The notes under the pieces: model-generated | What the model was told of the DNA's origin: nothing | Databases searched by the model: none | The model's input: only the letters and a program-made list of their open reading frames with translations | Part shown: positions 8,636-21,807 of the stretch, piece by piece | Layout: each line of letters begins with the position of its first letter | Numbering within the stretch: the stretch's first letter is position 1 | Origin: an uncultured Myxococcaceae bacterium | Lineage (GTDB): Bacteria; Myxococcota_A; Polyangia; Polyangiales; Ga0077539 | Assembly: GCA_945952225.1 (NCBI GenBank) | Contig: CAMFHP010000021.1 | Span: 26,004-90,003 of the forward strand | Length of the DNA stretch: 64,000 bases | Direction of reading: 5' to 3' | Made by a program: the position numbers and the translations under genes

Positions 8636-10242
8636 TCAGTCGAGGTTGATGGGCGCCCAGAAGAGCTTGAGCTGGTGGTGCGTGCCCGAGCGGCGGTAGC
8701 CCACGAGGCCGAAGAGCACGTTCCACGAGAGGTCTTCGGGGCGCGGGCGCGCGTACGAGAACAGCGGGAGCACGTGCCACTCGTAGGAGCGCACGCCCTG
8801 ACGCTGCGACTCCATGAAGAGCACCGGAGGGATCACCACGGTCTGCGATTCGAGGTCGCGGTATCGCCAGAAGAGGGGCGTGACCATCATCAGGTCGCTG
8901 TGCGTCTCTTCGTTGGTGAAGCGCGCGTAGAGCGGGCCGAGCACGGTGTGGGCGCGCGGCCCCGAGCGACCCGTGAACACCAGCGGGTACACGTTGAGGA
9001 ACCAGTCGCGTCCCGTTCGCTCGTAGTGCACCGTGGGGAGCACCCACCACGTGTTCGTGTTGAACGTCGCGCGGTGATAGAAGAGCGGGAAGAACGCCTC
9101 GGTGTGCGCCCCCGTCGCGGGCTCGCGCGACGAGAAGAAGAAGGGCGCGACGGCGTCCCAGTTCGTGCTGCCGCGGTGGTTCTGGTAGAGCCAGCTCACG
9201 AAGGTCGAACTCTCGCCGCGGCGGTGCCAGTAGAACAGCGGCGTGAGGATCGTGCGGGCCTGCGTCTCGGTGTCGCTCGAGAGATGCAGCAGCGGCGCGA
9301 TGGTCGTGCGGTTCGACGTGCGGTCGTGGTGGTGAAAGAACACCGGCGCGAGGTTCACCGAGAAGGAGTCCGGTGAGCTCGTGGTCCAGAAGGGACCGAC
9401 CACGGTGAGCGAGCGGTCTTCGTCGCGGTCGTACCGGTGGTACGTGAGCAGCGGCGGAATGAGCGCGTAGTTGCGGTGGAGGTTCGACCCCGCGAACACG
9501 AAGGGCGCCACACCCCAGTCGGTGTCGCTCCGCACGCGGTCGTAATAGAACAGCGCGGCCCAGGTGAAGGCGTGCTCGGGCTTCCACGTGTGGACCGTGA
9601 GCAGCGGCGGAATGATGAGGTGCTCGCGCTGGAGCGACCCGTCTTCGCCGAACGATTCACCGTAGAAGAACAGCGGCGCGAGGCCCACCGCCGTGCCGTG
9701 AAGCTGCCCGCGTCCCTGCCAGGAATGGAGGTAGAACGGCGGCACCACGTCGGTGCCCCAGGTGCCTCCCTCGTCGCGCGTTCCCCGCCAGCGGAAGTAC
9801 ACCGGGAACACCGCGTCGGTGCGCAGCGTCGGCGAGCGGTGCTGGTAGTACGGCGGCACGAGCAGCGAGGTCGTGTCTCCCCTGCGCTCGCGGTACACGA
9901 AGGGAAACACCACCGTCGTCGCGCGGTCGCGTCCGCGTTCGAGGAGCAGCACCGGCGGCACGAGCACACGGCGCGTGTCGTCGGGCGCTTCGGGGGTGGC
10001 GGGGGCGATGTCTCCGGGCGCGGCGCCGAGCTCGGCGCGGGCCTCGGGCGACAGGGGGGCGACGGGCGGCGTCTGCCGTGCCGTGGGGGCTGCGGGCTGG
10101 GCCTCTTCGGGCTGCGCGTCGGCGGGCTGCTCCGCGGCGGGTTGCGCGTCGGCGGGCGGGTCCGCGGGAGGCTGCGGAGACGTCTGTGCGAGGGCCAGCG
10201 CGGGGCACAGCGCGAGCGAGGCGGCGAGCGCGAGGCGGCGCA

Positions 10243-10243
<1 letters not shown>
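8636..10243 (-). CDS. Secreted repetitive beta-rich protein, function unknown
   Basis: A 535-residue protein with a signal peptide (residues 1-20, ending ALALAQ), then a Pro/Ala/Gln/Asp-rich linker (21-95). The rest is built of roughly twenty short units of about 20-25 residues with a shared centre like PLFYHR or PPLLTYHR, rich in Tyr, Phe, Trp, His and Arg. Alternating aromatic and polar residues suggest stacked beta hairpins, possibly an outer-membrane or extracellular beta structure. I do not recognise the family. Its ATG overlaps the hisS stop (ATGA), so it is translationally coupled to a housekeeping tRNA synthetase, which is an unexpected partner. Confidence 0.75.
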
Positions 10244-11568
<1,325 letters not shown>

Positions 11569-11607
11569 GGAGCGGGCGCGGACCCTACGCGCGACGCGGT
11601 GTTCGGG

Positions 11608-14600
11608 TCAAGACGCGCTGCGGTGCCGCAGAACGCGCCGCGCGCTGCACGTGCCGCGCACCGGGTCGAGCGACGCGATGATGGTGTAGCCGTTGATCAC
11701 CAGCACGTACGCGCCCGCCGACGCGGTGCCGTAGCCGTCGACGGTGACCGTGTGGATGCCCGCGCCCGGCGGCACGTACGTGGTGAAGCTCGACGCGGTG
11801 GAGCGCGCCGCGCAGGCGGTGCCCTGGTCGTCGTTGCAGACGTCGGTCGTGCTCGATGCGTTGCGGTAGTAGAGCACCGTGTCGAAGCCCGTGGCCGCAT
11901 CGCAGGTGGACGCGTTGAGGTTGAAGCGCCCCGAGGCCGAGCAGCTCCGCCACCAGTAGGTCACCTCGGGTCCGTTGGCCGTGCACGCCGCGGAGGGAGC
12001 GAGGGTGCCTGCGCCCGACGTGCTTCCGCGGAAGGTCTGCGACGTGGCCGCGCCCACGCCCGTCACGTTCACGGGCGCGCCGTTGCCCACGGGCAGATGC
12101 TGAACGTTGATCGACGCGCGCCCGAACTGCCCCGCGTAGCCCGAGAGCACGAGGAAGTACGTTCCCGGTTCGAGCACCGCGCTGACCTGCGAGCGGTTGC
12201 CATCGCCCGAGCACCCGAGGCTCGTCGCGTCGTCGTTGCAGGTCACCGATCCGCCCGTGCCCGCGGGCATCGCGGTCGTGCACGCGGTCGCGAAGAAGAG
12301 CACGGTGTCGAAGGTCGGCGCCGGATGCGTCGTGGTGCCATCGCCGAAGGTGTCGGCGTACACGAGCTCACGCTGCGTGAGCGTGAACGTGAGGTACACG
12401 TCGGGCGACGACGCGGTGTTGCCGCAGCTCCCATCGACGTCGTGGAGCGCGTTGGCCGTCGTGAGGTCGAACCACTGCTGGCGTCCGCTCGTGAGGTTCA
12501 CCGCCGTGGCCCCCGTGCACGCGTCGTTCGACGGACGGCACGCCGACGTGCGGCAGGTCTCCGACGTGGCGCAGACCGTTCCGCAGGCGCCGCAGTTGCG
12601 CGCGTCGGTGGCGAGCTGCGCTTCACATCCGTCGGTGGGCGCGCCGTTGCAGTCGGCCCATCCCGCGTTGCACGACGCGAGGCTGCACCGCGGACCGACC
12701 GACGCGCACACCGCCGTCGCGTTCGAGAACGAGCACGCGGCCCCGCACGCGCCGCAGTTCGTCGTCGTGAGCAGGTTGGTCTCGCATCCGTCGGCGCGCG
12801 GGTCGTTGTTGCAGTCGTCCCAGTAGGCCGAGAAGAAGCACGCCGTGCCTGGACACGTCACCGTGCGCGTGCACGTGATGCTGCACGTTCCTCGCGCGCA
12901 GGCGGGCGAGCCGTTGGCGCCGCTGCACGCGCGTCCGCAGCCGCCGCAGTGGGCCACGGTGCTGTTCGTGTCGGTCTCGCATCCGTTCGATGCGACGTTG
13001 TCGCAGTCACCCCACGGCGCCGTGCACGCCGACACCGCGCACACGCCCGCGCGGCACGCCGCCGTCGCGTTGGGCAGCGAGCACGTGTTGCCGCAGGCGC
13101 CGCAGTTGCGCGCGTCGTTGCCCACGTCGGTCTCGCAGCCGTTCGAGGGATTGCCGTCGCAGTCGGCCCATCCCGCGGCGCACGCGCCGATCGCACATCC
13201 GCCCGCGCGGCACACGGCCGTCGCGTGCGCGAGCGAGCACACGTTGCCGCAGCGTCCGCAGTGCGTGGCGCTCGTCGTGGTGTCGGTCTCGCAGCCCGTC
13301 GACACCATGCCGTCGCAGTCGCCGCGCCCCGTCGCGCAGGTGATCGCGCACGCCCCCGCCACACACGCTGCGGTGCCTCCGACGCTGCTGCATGCGTTTC
13401 CGCAGGCGCCGCAGTTCGCGACCGTCGTGGTGTTCGCTTCGCAGCCGTTCGTGGCGCTCCCGTCGCAGTCGGCCCACGGCGACGCGCAGGTGAACCCGCA
13501 GGTCGACGACGCGCAGGTGGTCGTCGCGTTGGCGCGCGCGGGGCACGCGGTTCCGCACGCGCCGCAGTTCGAGGGATCGGTCGCCGTCGACACGCAGCGT
13601 CCGCCGCAGTTCGCGAGGCCCGTTCCGCACACGAGCGTGCAGCGTCCGGCGGAGCACACGTTGCCCGTCACGCACGCGATCATGCAGCTCCCGCAGTGGT
13701 TGCCGTCGCTCGCGAGGTCGCTCTCGCAGCCGTTCGCCGCGCTCAGGTCGCAGTCGCCGAAGCCCGCGTTGCAGCTCGCCACGGCGCATACGCCCGCGCG
13801 GCACACGCCCGTCGCTCGCGACGGCGCACACGCGCTGTTGCACGCGCCGCAGTGGGCGAGGCTCGTCGTCGTGTCGACCTCACACCCGTCCGATGCGCTG
13901 CCGTTGCAGTTCGCGCGTCCCGTGTTGCAGGTGATGCCGCAGACGCCGCCCGCACACGTCGCCGTGCCGCCGGTCGCGTTGCACGCCGCCCTGCACGCGC
14001 CGCAGTTCGCGGGGCTCGTCGTGAGGTTCACCTCGCATCCGTTCGAGGCCACGCCGTCGCAGTCGGCGAAGCCCGCGTTGCACATCGCAATCGCGCACGC
14101 GCCCGCCGCGCAGGCCGCCGTGGCGTTGGGCAGCGCGCACGCGCGTCCGCACAGGCCGCAGCTCGTCGCCGTGTTGGTGAGGTTCACCTCGCAGCCGTTC
14201 GCGGCCGCGCCGTCGCAGTTGCCGAAGCCCGCGTTGCAGCTCGCCACCGCGCACGCGCCCGCGCTGCACGTCGGCGTGGCGTTCGCGAGGGCGCACGCGC
14301 GTCCGCACATGCCGCAGTGCGAGAGGCTCGCCGTGGTGTCGACCTCGCACCCGTCGGCCGCGTTGCCGTTGCAGTTCGCGCGTCCCGTGGCGCACACGAT
14401 GGAGCACGCGCCCGCCGCGCAGCTCGCGGTGCCGCCCGCCGCGCTGCACGCGTTGCCACATCCGCCGCAGTTCGCCGTGCTGGTGAGGGTGTTGACCTCG
14501 CATCCGTCGGCGGGGTCTCCGTTGCAGTCGGCGAAGCCCGCGTTGCAGCGCGCGATGGCGCACACGCCCGACGCGCACGCGCCCGTCGCGTTGGCCGGCG

Positions 14601-16440
14601 CGCACGCCCGCCCGCACATGCCGCAGCTCGCGAGCGTCGAGCGCGTGTCGACCTCGCACCCGTTGGCCGCGCTGCCGTCGCAGTCGGCGAAGCCCGCGTT
14701 GCAGCGCGACACCACGCACGCGCCCGCGTCGCACGCCGCCGTGGCGTTCGCGAGGGCGCACACGCGGCCGCACGTGCCGCAGCTCGTGACCGTCGTGCGG
14801 AGGCTCGTCTCGCAGCCGTTCGAGGGGTTGGCGTCGCAGTCGCCGAAGCCCGCGGCGCAGGTGAAGCGGCACGCGCCGTCGGCGCACGCGGGCGTCGCGT
14901 TGGCGGGCGAGGGGCAGGGGCGTCCGCACGCGCCGCAGTGGCTCAGCGAGCTCGCGAGGTTGGCGCAGGAGCCCGCGCAGTTGGTCTCGCCCGCCGCGCA
15001 GGTCGAGCGGCACACGCCCGCGGAGCACACCTCGCCCGCGGCGCAGGCCATGCCGCACGCGCCGCAGTTCGCGCGGTCGCTGCGCGTGTCGACCTCGCAG
15101 CCGTTCGAAGCCCCGCGGTCGCAGTCGGCGAAGCCCGCGGCGCACGCGAAGCCGCACGCGCCCGCCGCGCACGTCGCCGTGGCGTTGGAGGGCGCCGAGC
15201 ATGCGTTGCCGCAACGTCCGCAGTGGGTCGTCGAGGCGCGCGTGTCGACCTCGCAGCCGTTGGAAGCGCTGCCGTCGCAGTTGCCCCATCCCGCGTCGCA
15301 CGAGAGCCCGCAGGTGCGCGCCTCGCAGGTGGGCGTCGCGTGGGCGCCGGTCGCGCACGAAGACCCGCACGCGCCGCAGTTCCGCACGTCGTTGCGCAGG
15401 TCGACCTCGCAGCCGTTGGACGCGCGGTCGTCGCAGTCGGCGAGGGTGGTGGGGTCGTCGCATCGGAGCTGACACGCGCCCGCCTCGCAGCGCGTCGCGC
15501 CGCCGGGCGCTTCACCGCACGCGGTCTCGCACGCGCCGCAGTGGGCGTTGTCGCGCGTGAGGTCGACGCAGCGCGCGCCGCAGAGCGTTCCGTCGCAGAG
15601 GGCGGCGGCGCAGGCGCGGCGTCCGTCGGCGTCGGTGGCGCAACGAGGGAGCGCGTCGGTGCACGCGGTCTCACACGCGCCGCAGTGCGTGGCCGTGTCG
15701 AGCGGGGCCTCGCAGCCGTTGGACGCATCGCCGTCGCAGTCGCCCCATCCCGCCTCGCAGGTGAAGCCGCAGCGCGACGACGCGCAGGTCGCCGTCGCGT
15801 GGGCGGGCGTCGGGCACGCATTCGTGCACGCGCCGCAGTGGAGCGGGTCGTCGGTGAGGCGCAGGCACGATCCGTCGCAGCTCGTCTCGCCGGTCGCGCA
15901 GGTCGAGACGCACGCACCCCCGGAGCACACCTGGCCCGACGGGCACGCGCGGCCGCAGCCCGCGCAGTTGCGCACGTCGCTGCGGACGTCAACCTCGCAG
16001 CCGTTGGGCACCGCGTCGTCGCAGTTGGCGCGGCCCGCGATGCACTGGAGCGTGCACGTGCCCGCGGTGCAGCGCGACGCGGGGTTCACCACCTGACAGT
16101 CGTAGTCGGTCACGCACTGGGGGCGACACACGCCGCGCAGGCACGCCTCACCCGTGGCGCAATCGCTGTCACGGGCGCATCCCGTGGCGCCCGCGGGCGG
16201 GAGCACGCACGCGCGAACGCCCGGGCGATCGGCCTCGCCGCAGCGCGCGGGGGCGGTGCAGTCGGCGTCGGTGCGGCACGGCGGACGGCACACGCGACCC
16301 GCGCAGACGAGGCCCGACGCGCAGTCGGCGTCGAACTCGCACTGGTTGTCTTGCAGGCGCTCGCTCGTGCACGCGAGGAGCGCGAAGAGCACGGCGAACA
16401 GCGCCCGAAGGGGCGCGCGGAGAGGCGCGGTCGATCGCAT
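11608..16440 (-). CDS. Giant Cys-rich repeat lipoprotein with two C-terminal beta-sandwich domains
   Basis: A 1610-residue secreted protein. A signal peptide ends in the lipobox LLAC, so the mature protein should be lipid-anchored. Residues about 30-120 hold Cys-rich DADC-type EGF-like segments. Then come about 23 Cys modules with the pattern Cys-Gly-x-Cys-x-x-x-Cys, 19 of them introduced by NGCE or DGCE and separated by CDG-type loops, giving a long disulfide-rich stalk. Residues about 1280-1590 form two related domains, each with FDTVLF/FDTVLY, a Cys and an Asn-Asp-Asp, then PGTYFLVLSGY-like strands, resembling pre-peptidase C-terminal (PPC) beta sandwiches. Such repeats are common in myxobacteria. 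An adhesin or surface role is inference. Confidence 0.85.
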   Translation of the reverse strand: MRSTAPLRAPLRALFAVLFALLACTSERLQDNQCEFDADCASGLVCAGRVCRPPCRTDADCTAPARCGEADRPGVRACVLPPAGATGCARDSDCATGEACLRGVCRPQCVTDYDCQVVNPASRCTAGTCTLQCIAGRANCDDAVPNGCEVDVRSDVRNCAGCGRACPSGQVCSGGACVSTCATGETSCDGSCLRLTDDPLHCGACTNACPTPAHATATCASSRCGFTCEAGWGDCDGDASNGCEAPLDTATHCGACETACTDALPRCATDADGRRACAAALCDGTLCGARCVDLTRDNAHCGACETACGEAPGGATRCEAGACQLRCDDPTTLADCDDRASNGCEVDLRNDVRNCGACGSSCATGAHATPTCEARTCGLSCDAGWGNCDGSASNGCEVDTRASTTHCGRCGNACSAPSNATATCAAGACGFACAAGFADCDRGASNGCEVDTRSDRANCGACGMACAAGEVCSAGVCRSTCAAGETNCAGSCANLASSLSHCGACGRPCPSPANATPACADGACRFTCAAGFGDCDANPSNGCETSLRTTVTSCGTCGRVCALANATAACDAGACVVSRCNAGFADCDGSAANGCEVDTRSTLASCGMCGRACAPANATGACASGVCAIARCNAGFADCNGDPADGCEVNTLTSTANCGGCGNACSAAGGTASCAAGACSIVCATGRANCNGNAADGCEVDTTASLSHCGMCGRACALANATPTCSAGACAVASCNAGFGNCDGAAANGCEVNLTNTATSCGLCGRACALPNATAACAAGACAIAMCNAGFADCDGVASNGCEVNLTTSPANCGACRAACNATGGTATCAGGVCGITCNTGRANCNGSASDGCEVDTTTSLAHCGACNSACAPSRATGVCRAGVCAVASCNAGFGDCDLSAANGCESDLASDGNHCGSCMIACVTGNVCSAGRCTLVCGTGLANCGGRCVSTATDPSNCGACGTACPARANATTTCASSTCGFTCASPWADCDGSATNGCEANTTTVANCGACGNACSSVGGTAACVAGACAITCATGRGDCDGMVSTGCETDTTTSATHCGRCGNVCSLAHATAVCRAGGCAIGACAAGWADCDGNPSNGCETDVGNDARNCGACGNTCSLPNATAACRAGVCAVSACTAPWGDCDNVASNGCETDTNSTVAHCGGCGRACSGANGSPACARGTCSITCTRTVTCPGTACFFSAYWDDCNNDPRADGCETNLLTTTNCGACGAACSFSNATAVCASVGPRCSLASCNAGWADCNGAPTDGCEAQLATDARNCGACGTVCATSETCRTSACRPSNDACTGATAVNLTSGRQQWFDLTTANALHDVDGSCGNTASSPDVYLTFTLTQRELVYADTFGDGTTTHPAPTFDTVLFFATACTTAMPAGTGGSVTCNDDATSLGCSGDGNRSQVSAVLEPGTYFLVLSGYAGQFGRASINVQHLPVGNGAPVNVTGVGAATSQTFRGSTSGAGTLAPSAACTANGPEVTYWWRSCSASGRFNLNASTCDAATGFDTVLYYRNASSTTDVCNDDQGTACAARSTASSFTTYVPPGAGIHTVTVDGYGTASAGAYVLVINGYTIIASLDPVRGTCSARRVLRHRSAS

Positions 16441-16579
16441 GGGAACACCCCGGAGATGGCGACCGGGGTGACGCGGACGTCCCGTGGTGGACGCCGCGCG
16501 GCCTCGGTGCGCGCGCGGGAGGAGTGCACCCGCGGTGCCGTCGGCGTCAACGTCCGCGCGGGGGCTGTGACGGAATACG

Positions 16580-18205
16580 TCAGCGCAGGAGGTTGTAGGC
16601 CTGCACCACGTCGTTGTAGGCGTGGTTGACGGCGTCGGGCGATCCCTGCACCACCCACGCGGTGCGCGTGCGGAGCGTGCGGCGGTCGAAGGCCGTGAAG
16701 GGCTCGTTGTTCTGGAGGCGCACCGAGAGGCGCTGGAGATGCACCAGGTACGCGGCGCTGCGGGCCTGGTAGAGCGGCAGTCCGCGCACGGCGTTGGATT
16801 GCGCGGGGTTCTGCGCCATGGCGTTCGTGAGCGCGGCGACGCCGGCCTGGTAGCTGTTCACCGAGGCCGCGAAGCTCGCCGCGTCGATGCCCTGGAGCAC
16901 GCCGTTGCGGTCGATGGTCCACCCGCGGAGCGAGCGCGAGAGGTGACGCGCGCTGCGCTGGTTGTTGCGGAGGTTGTACTCGACGACGAGCGACGGGTCG
17001 GTGCGGGCGCGCGTGAGAAAGGCCTCGGTGGCCTGGTCCTGACTCGCGGAGACGGCCTCGCTCATCGCCTGCTGCGCCGTCGAGAAGCGCTCGAACGCGA
17101 GCATGAGCTGCGGGTGCAGGAGCGAGCCCTGCGCCATGCGATCACCGCGGTAGGTGAGCGGGTTCGCGTAGTACGCGTGCGCCTGATGGATCAGCGGCAC
17201 CACCACGTTGAGCGCCGCGACGAAGTTCGGTCCCGCGGCTTCGAGCGCGGGCACCGAGGGCGTCTGCGTGGCCGCCGAGGTCACCGCGCGCGCGCACTCG
17301 CCGGTGTCGCCCGTGACGTCGTAGATCCCGTAGATCGTGCGCTCGTTGCCCGTCGGTCCCTTTCGGCGGTCGACCCATTCGAGGTAGCGATCCTCGGCGT
17401 TGAAGACCTGCCGCGCGAAGCGGTTGAGGCAGTGCTGCACGTACGGGTCGATCTTGTTCGAGAGCTGCTCGTCGAAGGTCTGCGTCCGCGCCGTGCGCAT
17501 CGTCGACGAGGTGGTCGTCGAGGTCGACGAGGTGAGGCTCCGCGTGACCGCGCGCGATCCCGTGCGCGCCGCGACCCGCACGCCCACGCCGGCCACCACG
17601 AGCAGTCCAGCGCCCACCACCGAGGCGAGCGATCGGCCTCCGCCGCCCGAGGGACGCGCGGGTGGCACTGCATTGCCACCCCCCCACGGCGCGACGGTCT
17701 GCGCGGGCTGTCCCCACGGCGGCTGCGGCTGTCCGTAGCCCTGCGACTGTCCGTAGGGAGGCTGCTGTCCGAACGGCTGCGGCGGCTGCCCGAACTGCGG
17801 CTGCGACGGCTGCCCGAACTGCGGTTGCTGCTGCCCGAACTGCGGCTGCTGCCCGAACTGCTGCGGTTGCTGCGCGAACTGCGGTTGCTGTCCGAACTGC
17901 TGCGGCTGCTGCCCGAACTGCGGTTGCGACGGTTGCTGCCCGAACTGCGGCTGCGAGGGCTGTTGCGCGAATTGCGGCGGCTGCCCGAACTGCGGTTGCT
18001 GCGCGTGAAAGCCGCCCTGCTGCGACTGGATCGCGGCGAGCTGTGCGGGCGTGAGCTCCATCGCCTGCGTGGAGGCGAAGGCGGCGGGCGTGTGCTGCGG
18101 CGCGGGCTGTCCGAAGGGGCCCTGCGGCGCCTGCGGGGTCGATTGCCCGAAGGGATTCTGCGGCTGCGGGCCGTCGGGTTGGTTCGGCCACTTCGGATTC
18201 GACAT
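16580..18205 (-). CDS. Gln/Pro-rich DUF3829 membrane protein
   Basis: A 541-residue protein in three parts. Residues 1-185 are a Gln/Pro/Phe/Gly-rich low-complexity region with many copies of a QFGQQPQ-like unit. One hydrophobic segment follows near residues 190-210 (SVVGAGLLVVAGVGV). The rest is a DUF3829 (YiiG-like) domain: YVQHCLNRF, EWVDRRKGPTGNERTIYG and a helical tail with LHPQLMLAFERF. DUF3829 proteins have no established function. The N-terminal part probably lies in the cytoplasm and could phase-separate or bind partners (inference). AGGGAG upstream supports the ATG at 18205. It precedes the Cys-rich lipoprotein gene on the same strand, 139 bases apart. Confidence 0.8.
   Translation of the reverse strand: MSNPKWPNQPDGPQPQNPFGQSTPQAPQGPFGQPAPQHTPAAFASTQAMELTPAQLAAIQSQQGGFHAQQPQFGQPPQFAQQPSQPQFGQQPSQPQFGQQPQQFGQQPQFAQQPQQFGQQPQFGQQQPQFGQPSQPQFGQPPQPFGQQPPYGQSQGYGQPQPPWGQPAQTVAPWGGGNAVPPARPSGGGGRSLASVVGAGLLVVAGVGVRVAARTGSRAVTRSLTSSTSTTTSSTMRTARTQTFDEQLSNKIDPYVQHCLNRFARQVFNAEDRYLEWVDRRKGPTGNERTIYGIYDVTGDTGECARAVTSAATQTPSVPALEAAGPNFVAALNVVVPLIHQAHAYYANPLTYRGDRMAQGSLLHPQLMLAFERFSTAQQAMSEAVSASQDQATEAFLTRARTDPSLVVEYNLRNNQRSARHLSRSLRGWTIDRNGVLQGIDAASFAASVNSYQAGVAALTNAMAQNPAQSNAVRGLPLYQARSAAYLVHLQRLSVRLQNNEPFTAFDRRTLRTRTAWVVQGSPDAVNHAYNDVVQAYNLLR
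17756..18004. repeat. Imperfect 15-18 base repeats encoding the Gln/Pro-rich segment
   Basis: On the plus strand the unit CTGCCCGAACTGCGG recurs many times with small spacers. Codon-level similarity shows expansion by duplication or slippage inside the DUF3829 gene. Confidence 0.7.
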
Positions 18206-18318
18206 CGCGGTGCTCCCTCTGCGTGCGCAGGACGACGCGCGCGCTCCACCCGCGCGAGATCGTCGGCCGAGGAGAACCGCCCCGTGACCGCGGCGTCAAG
18301 CGCGCGATCGCACGGCGC

Positions 18319-19950
<1,632 letters not shown>

Positions 19951-20022
19951 GGCCGCGGACGTTACACCGGCACACCGGCGACACGCGAGACGCCTTGCGG
20001 TACAAGCCTCCGACTGGCCCCA

Positions 20023-20844
20023 ATGCATCTCTGGCAATCGATCGTGCTCGGTCTCGTCGAGGGGGTGACCGAGTTCCTGCCCGTGAGCTCCACGGCGCAC
20101 CTGCTCCTCACGCAGCGGCTCCTCGGCATCGGCGCCACGGAGGCCGCGAACGCGTGGGCCGTGAGCATCCAGTTCGGGGCCATTCTCGCCGTGCTCTGGA
20201 TCTACCGTCTGCGCGTCGCCTCGATGCTCCGCGGCGCCCTCGGCAGCGATCCCGCGGGCCGCGCGCTGCTCGTGAACGTGCTCGTGGCCTTTGTGCCCGC
20301 GGCGGTGATCGGCAAGCTCCTCGACGGCCCCATCGAGCGCGTGCTCTTCGGCCTGTGGCCCGTGTGCGTCGCGTGGATCGCGGGCGGTGTGCTCATCCTC
20401 GTGCTCGCGCGTCGCGGCCTCGATCGTCGACCGGGCGCGACCCTCGACACGCTCACGCCGAAGACCGCGGTGCTCATCGGGCTCGCGCAGTGCGCCGCGC
20501 TGTGGCCCGGCACCTCGCGCTCGCTCGCCACGCTCGTCGCGGGCCTCGCGCTCGGGCTCGACATGGTGGCCGCGGCGGAGTTCAGCTTTCTGCTCGGGCT
20601 CGTGACCCTCTCGGCCGCCGCGCTCTACAAGAGCTACAAGGCCCGCCACGCGCTCGCCGACGCGTACGGCCCCACGGAGATCGCGCTCGGAATCTCGGTG
20701 GCGGCCGCGTCGGCCTTCGCGTCGGTGCGCTGGATGATCGGACAGCTTTCGAAGCGCGGCCTCGCGGTCTTCGGCTGGTACCGCATCGCGCTCGGCGTGT
20801 GCGTGGTCGCGGCCCTCGCGGCGGGACTGCTGAGGCCCACGTGA
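20023..20844 (+). CDS. uppP: Undecaprenyl-diphosphatase UppP/BacA
   Basis: A 273-residue integral membrane phosphatase that converts undecaprenyl diphosphate to the monophosphate, recycling the lipid carrier of cell-wall synthesis and giving bacitracin resistance. The N-terminal signature EGVTEFLPVSSTAHL (catalytic Glu region) is at residues 13-27 and the PGTSRS motif near residue 165. About eight membrane segments are visible. It diverges from pruA with 72 bases between; a weak GCGACA-17-TACAAG pair (19978-20006) could be its promoter. The last codons overlap the next gene's start (GTGA), implying coupling. Confidence 0.95.
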   Translation: MHLWQSIVLGLVEGVTEFLPVSSTAHLLLTQRLLGIGATEAANAWAVSIQFGAILAVLWIYRLRVASMLRGALGSDPAGRALLVNVLVAFVPAAVIGKLLDGPIERVLFGLWPVCVAWIAGGVLILVLARRGLDRRPGATLDTLTPKTAVLIGLAQCAALWPGTSRSLATLVAGLALGLDMVAAAEFSFLLGLVTLSAAALYKSYKARHALADAYGPTEIALGISVAAASAFASVRWMIGQLSKRGLAVFGWYRIALGVCVVAALAAGLLRPT

Positions 20845-21779
20845 AGATCACCTCCGCGGCGCTTGCGGTGGGCATCGCGCTCGCGGTCACGACGGCCTCG
20901 CGCGGAGGCTGCGCGCAGACGCTCCGCGGAGAGGTCAACGAGGAGCACGACGAGTACCGCCGCGGCGGTGAGCTCGGGGCCTTCGTGCTCGCCGCGGGGA
21001 GCTACGGGCTGCGCCTCGGGAGCATGATGAACTGGTGGGCGGGGAGGCGTCCCGACGACGGAGACTTCGCGACGTACGCGATCCTTCCGTCGACGCTCGC
21101 GGTGGTGGGGGTGACGGGGGCGCTGCTCGCAGACCACTACCATCCGCTCCGTCGCGGACGCGCGCTGGCCCTCGGCGCGGGTACGGTGGTGGGCTACCTC
21201 GGGTCGCTCTCGCTCACGATGTGGCTCCGCAACGAGGCCACGCCCTCGGTCGAGACCATCGCGGGACCGACGACCTTCGTGGGCACCACCGCGGGCCTCG
21301 TGGCGGGCGTGCTCGTGGGACACCTCACGGACGCGCGTCCCGGTGAGGGCCTCTACGTCGCGACGGGCACCGTGGGCGGCACGCTGCTCGGGGTGTTCCT
21401 CTGCGGCGCGCTCCGCTGCGGAACGGACCTGGGCGCATGGGCCTTCGCGGGCGAGATGGTGGGCCTCGGCGCGACGCTCGCCACGCGTGCGCTGCTGCGT
21501 CCGACGGCGCGCGAGATGCGGCTCGTGGCCGTGGGTGCGATCGGCGGCGCGCTGCCCGCGGTGAGCGTCATCACCGCGCACTGGGCCCGCGACGGCGGCA
21601 TCACGAACGACGCGTGGGCGCGGGCCTCGGGGCTCGCCGTGGGCGGCATTCTCATCGGCGGCGTGGCGGGCTACGCCATCGCGCGGAGCACCGCGGTGGA
21701 CGCGCGTCCGCCGGTGCCGCTCGCGGTGCTTCCCATGACGGGCAGCGCGCTCGGGCTCTCGGTCGCGGGATCGTTCTGA
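20841..21779 (+). CDS. Hypothetical multi-pass membrane protein
   Basis: A 312-residue protein with a signal-like N-terminus (Ala-rich, ending near GGCAQ) and about seven Gly/Ala-rich hydrophobic segments from residue 40 to the end. No family recognised and no catalytic motif stands out. The GTG start at 20841 overlaps the uppP stop, so the gene is probably co-translated with uppP. A link to undecaprenyl carrier or envelope work is only suggested by this coupling. It converges with the oxidoreductase at 21808 across 28 bases. Confidence 0.7.
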   Translation: MKITSAALAVGIALAVTTASRGGCAQTLRGEVNEEHDEYRRGGELGAFVLAAGSYGLRLGSMMNWWAGRRPDDGDFATYAILPSTLAVVGVTGALLADHYHPLRRGRALALGAGTVVGYLGSLSLTMWLRNEATPSVETIAGPTTFVGTTAGLVAGVLVGHLTDARPGEGLYVATGTVGGTLLGVFLCGALRCGTDLGAWAFAGEMVGLGATLATRALLRPTAREMRLVAVGAIGGALPAVSVITAHWARDGGITNDAWARASGLAVGGILIGGVAGYAIARSTAVDARPPVPLAVLPMTGSALGLSVAGSF

Positions 21780-21807
21780 AGGGCTGTGCGCCGTCGTCGG
21801 TGGGCGC

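Noticed and set aside
16471..16560. 9-base inverted repeat with a 70-base loop between the DUF3829 and Cys-rich genes
   Set aside because: The loop is too long for a confident terminator, and no other evidence supports it.
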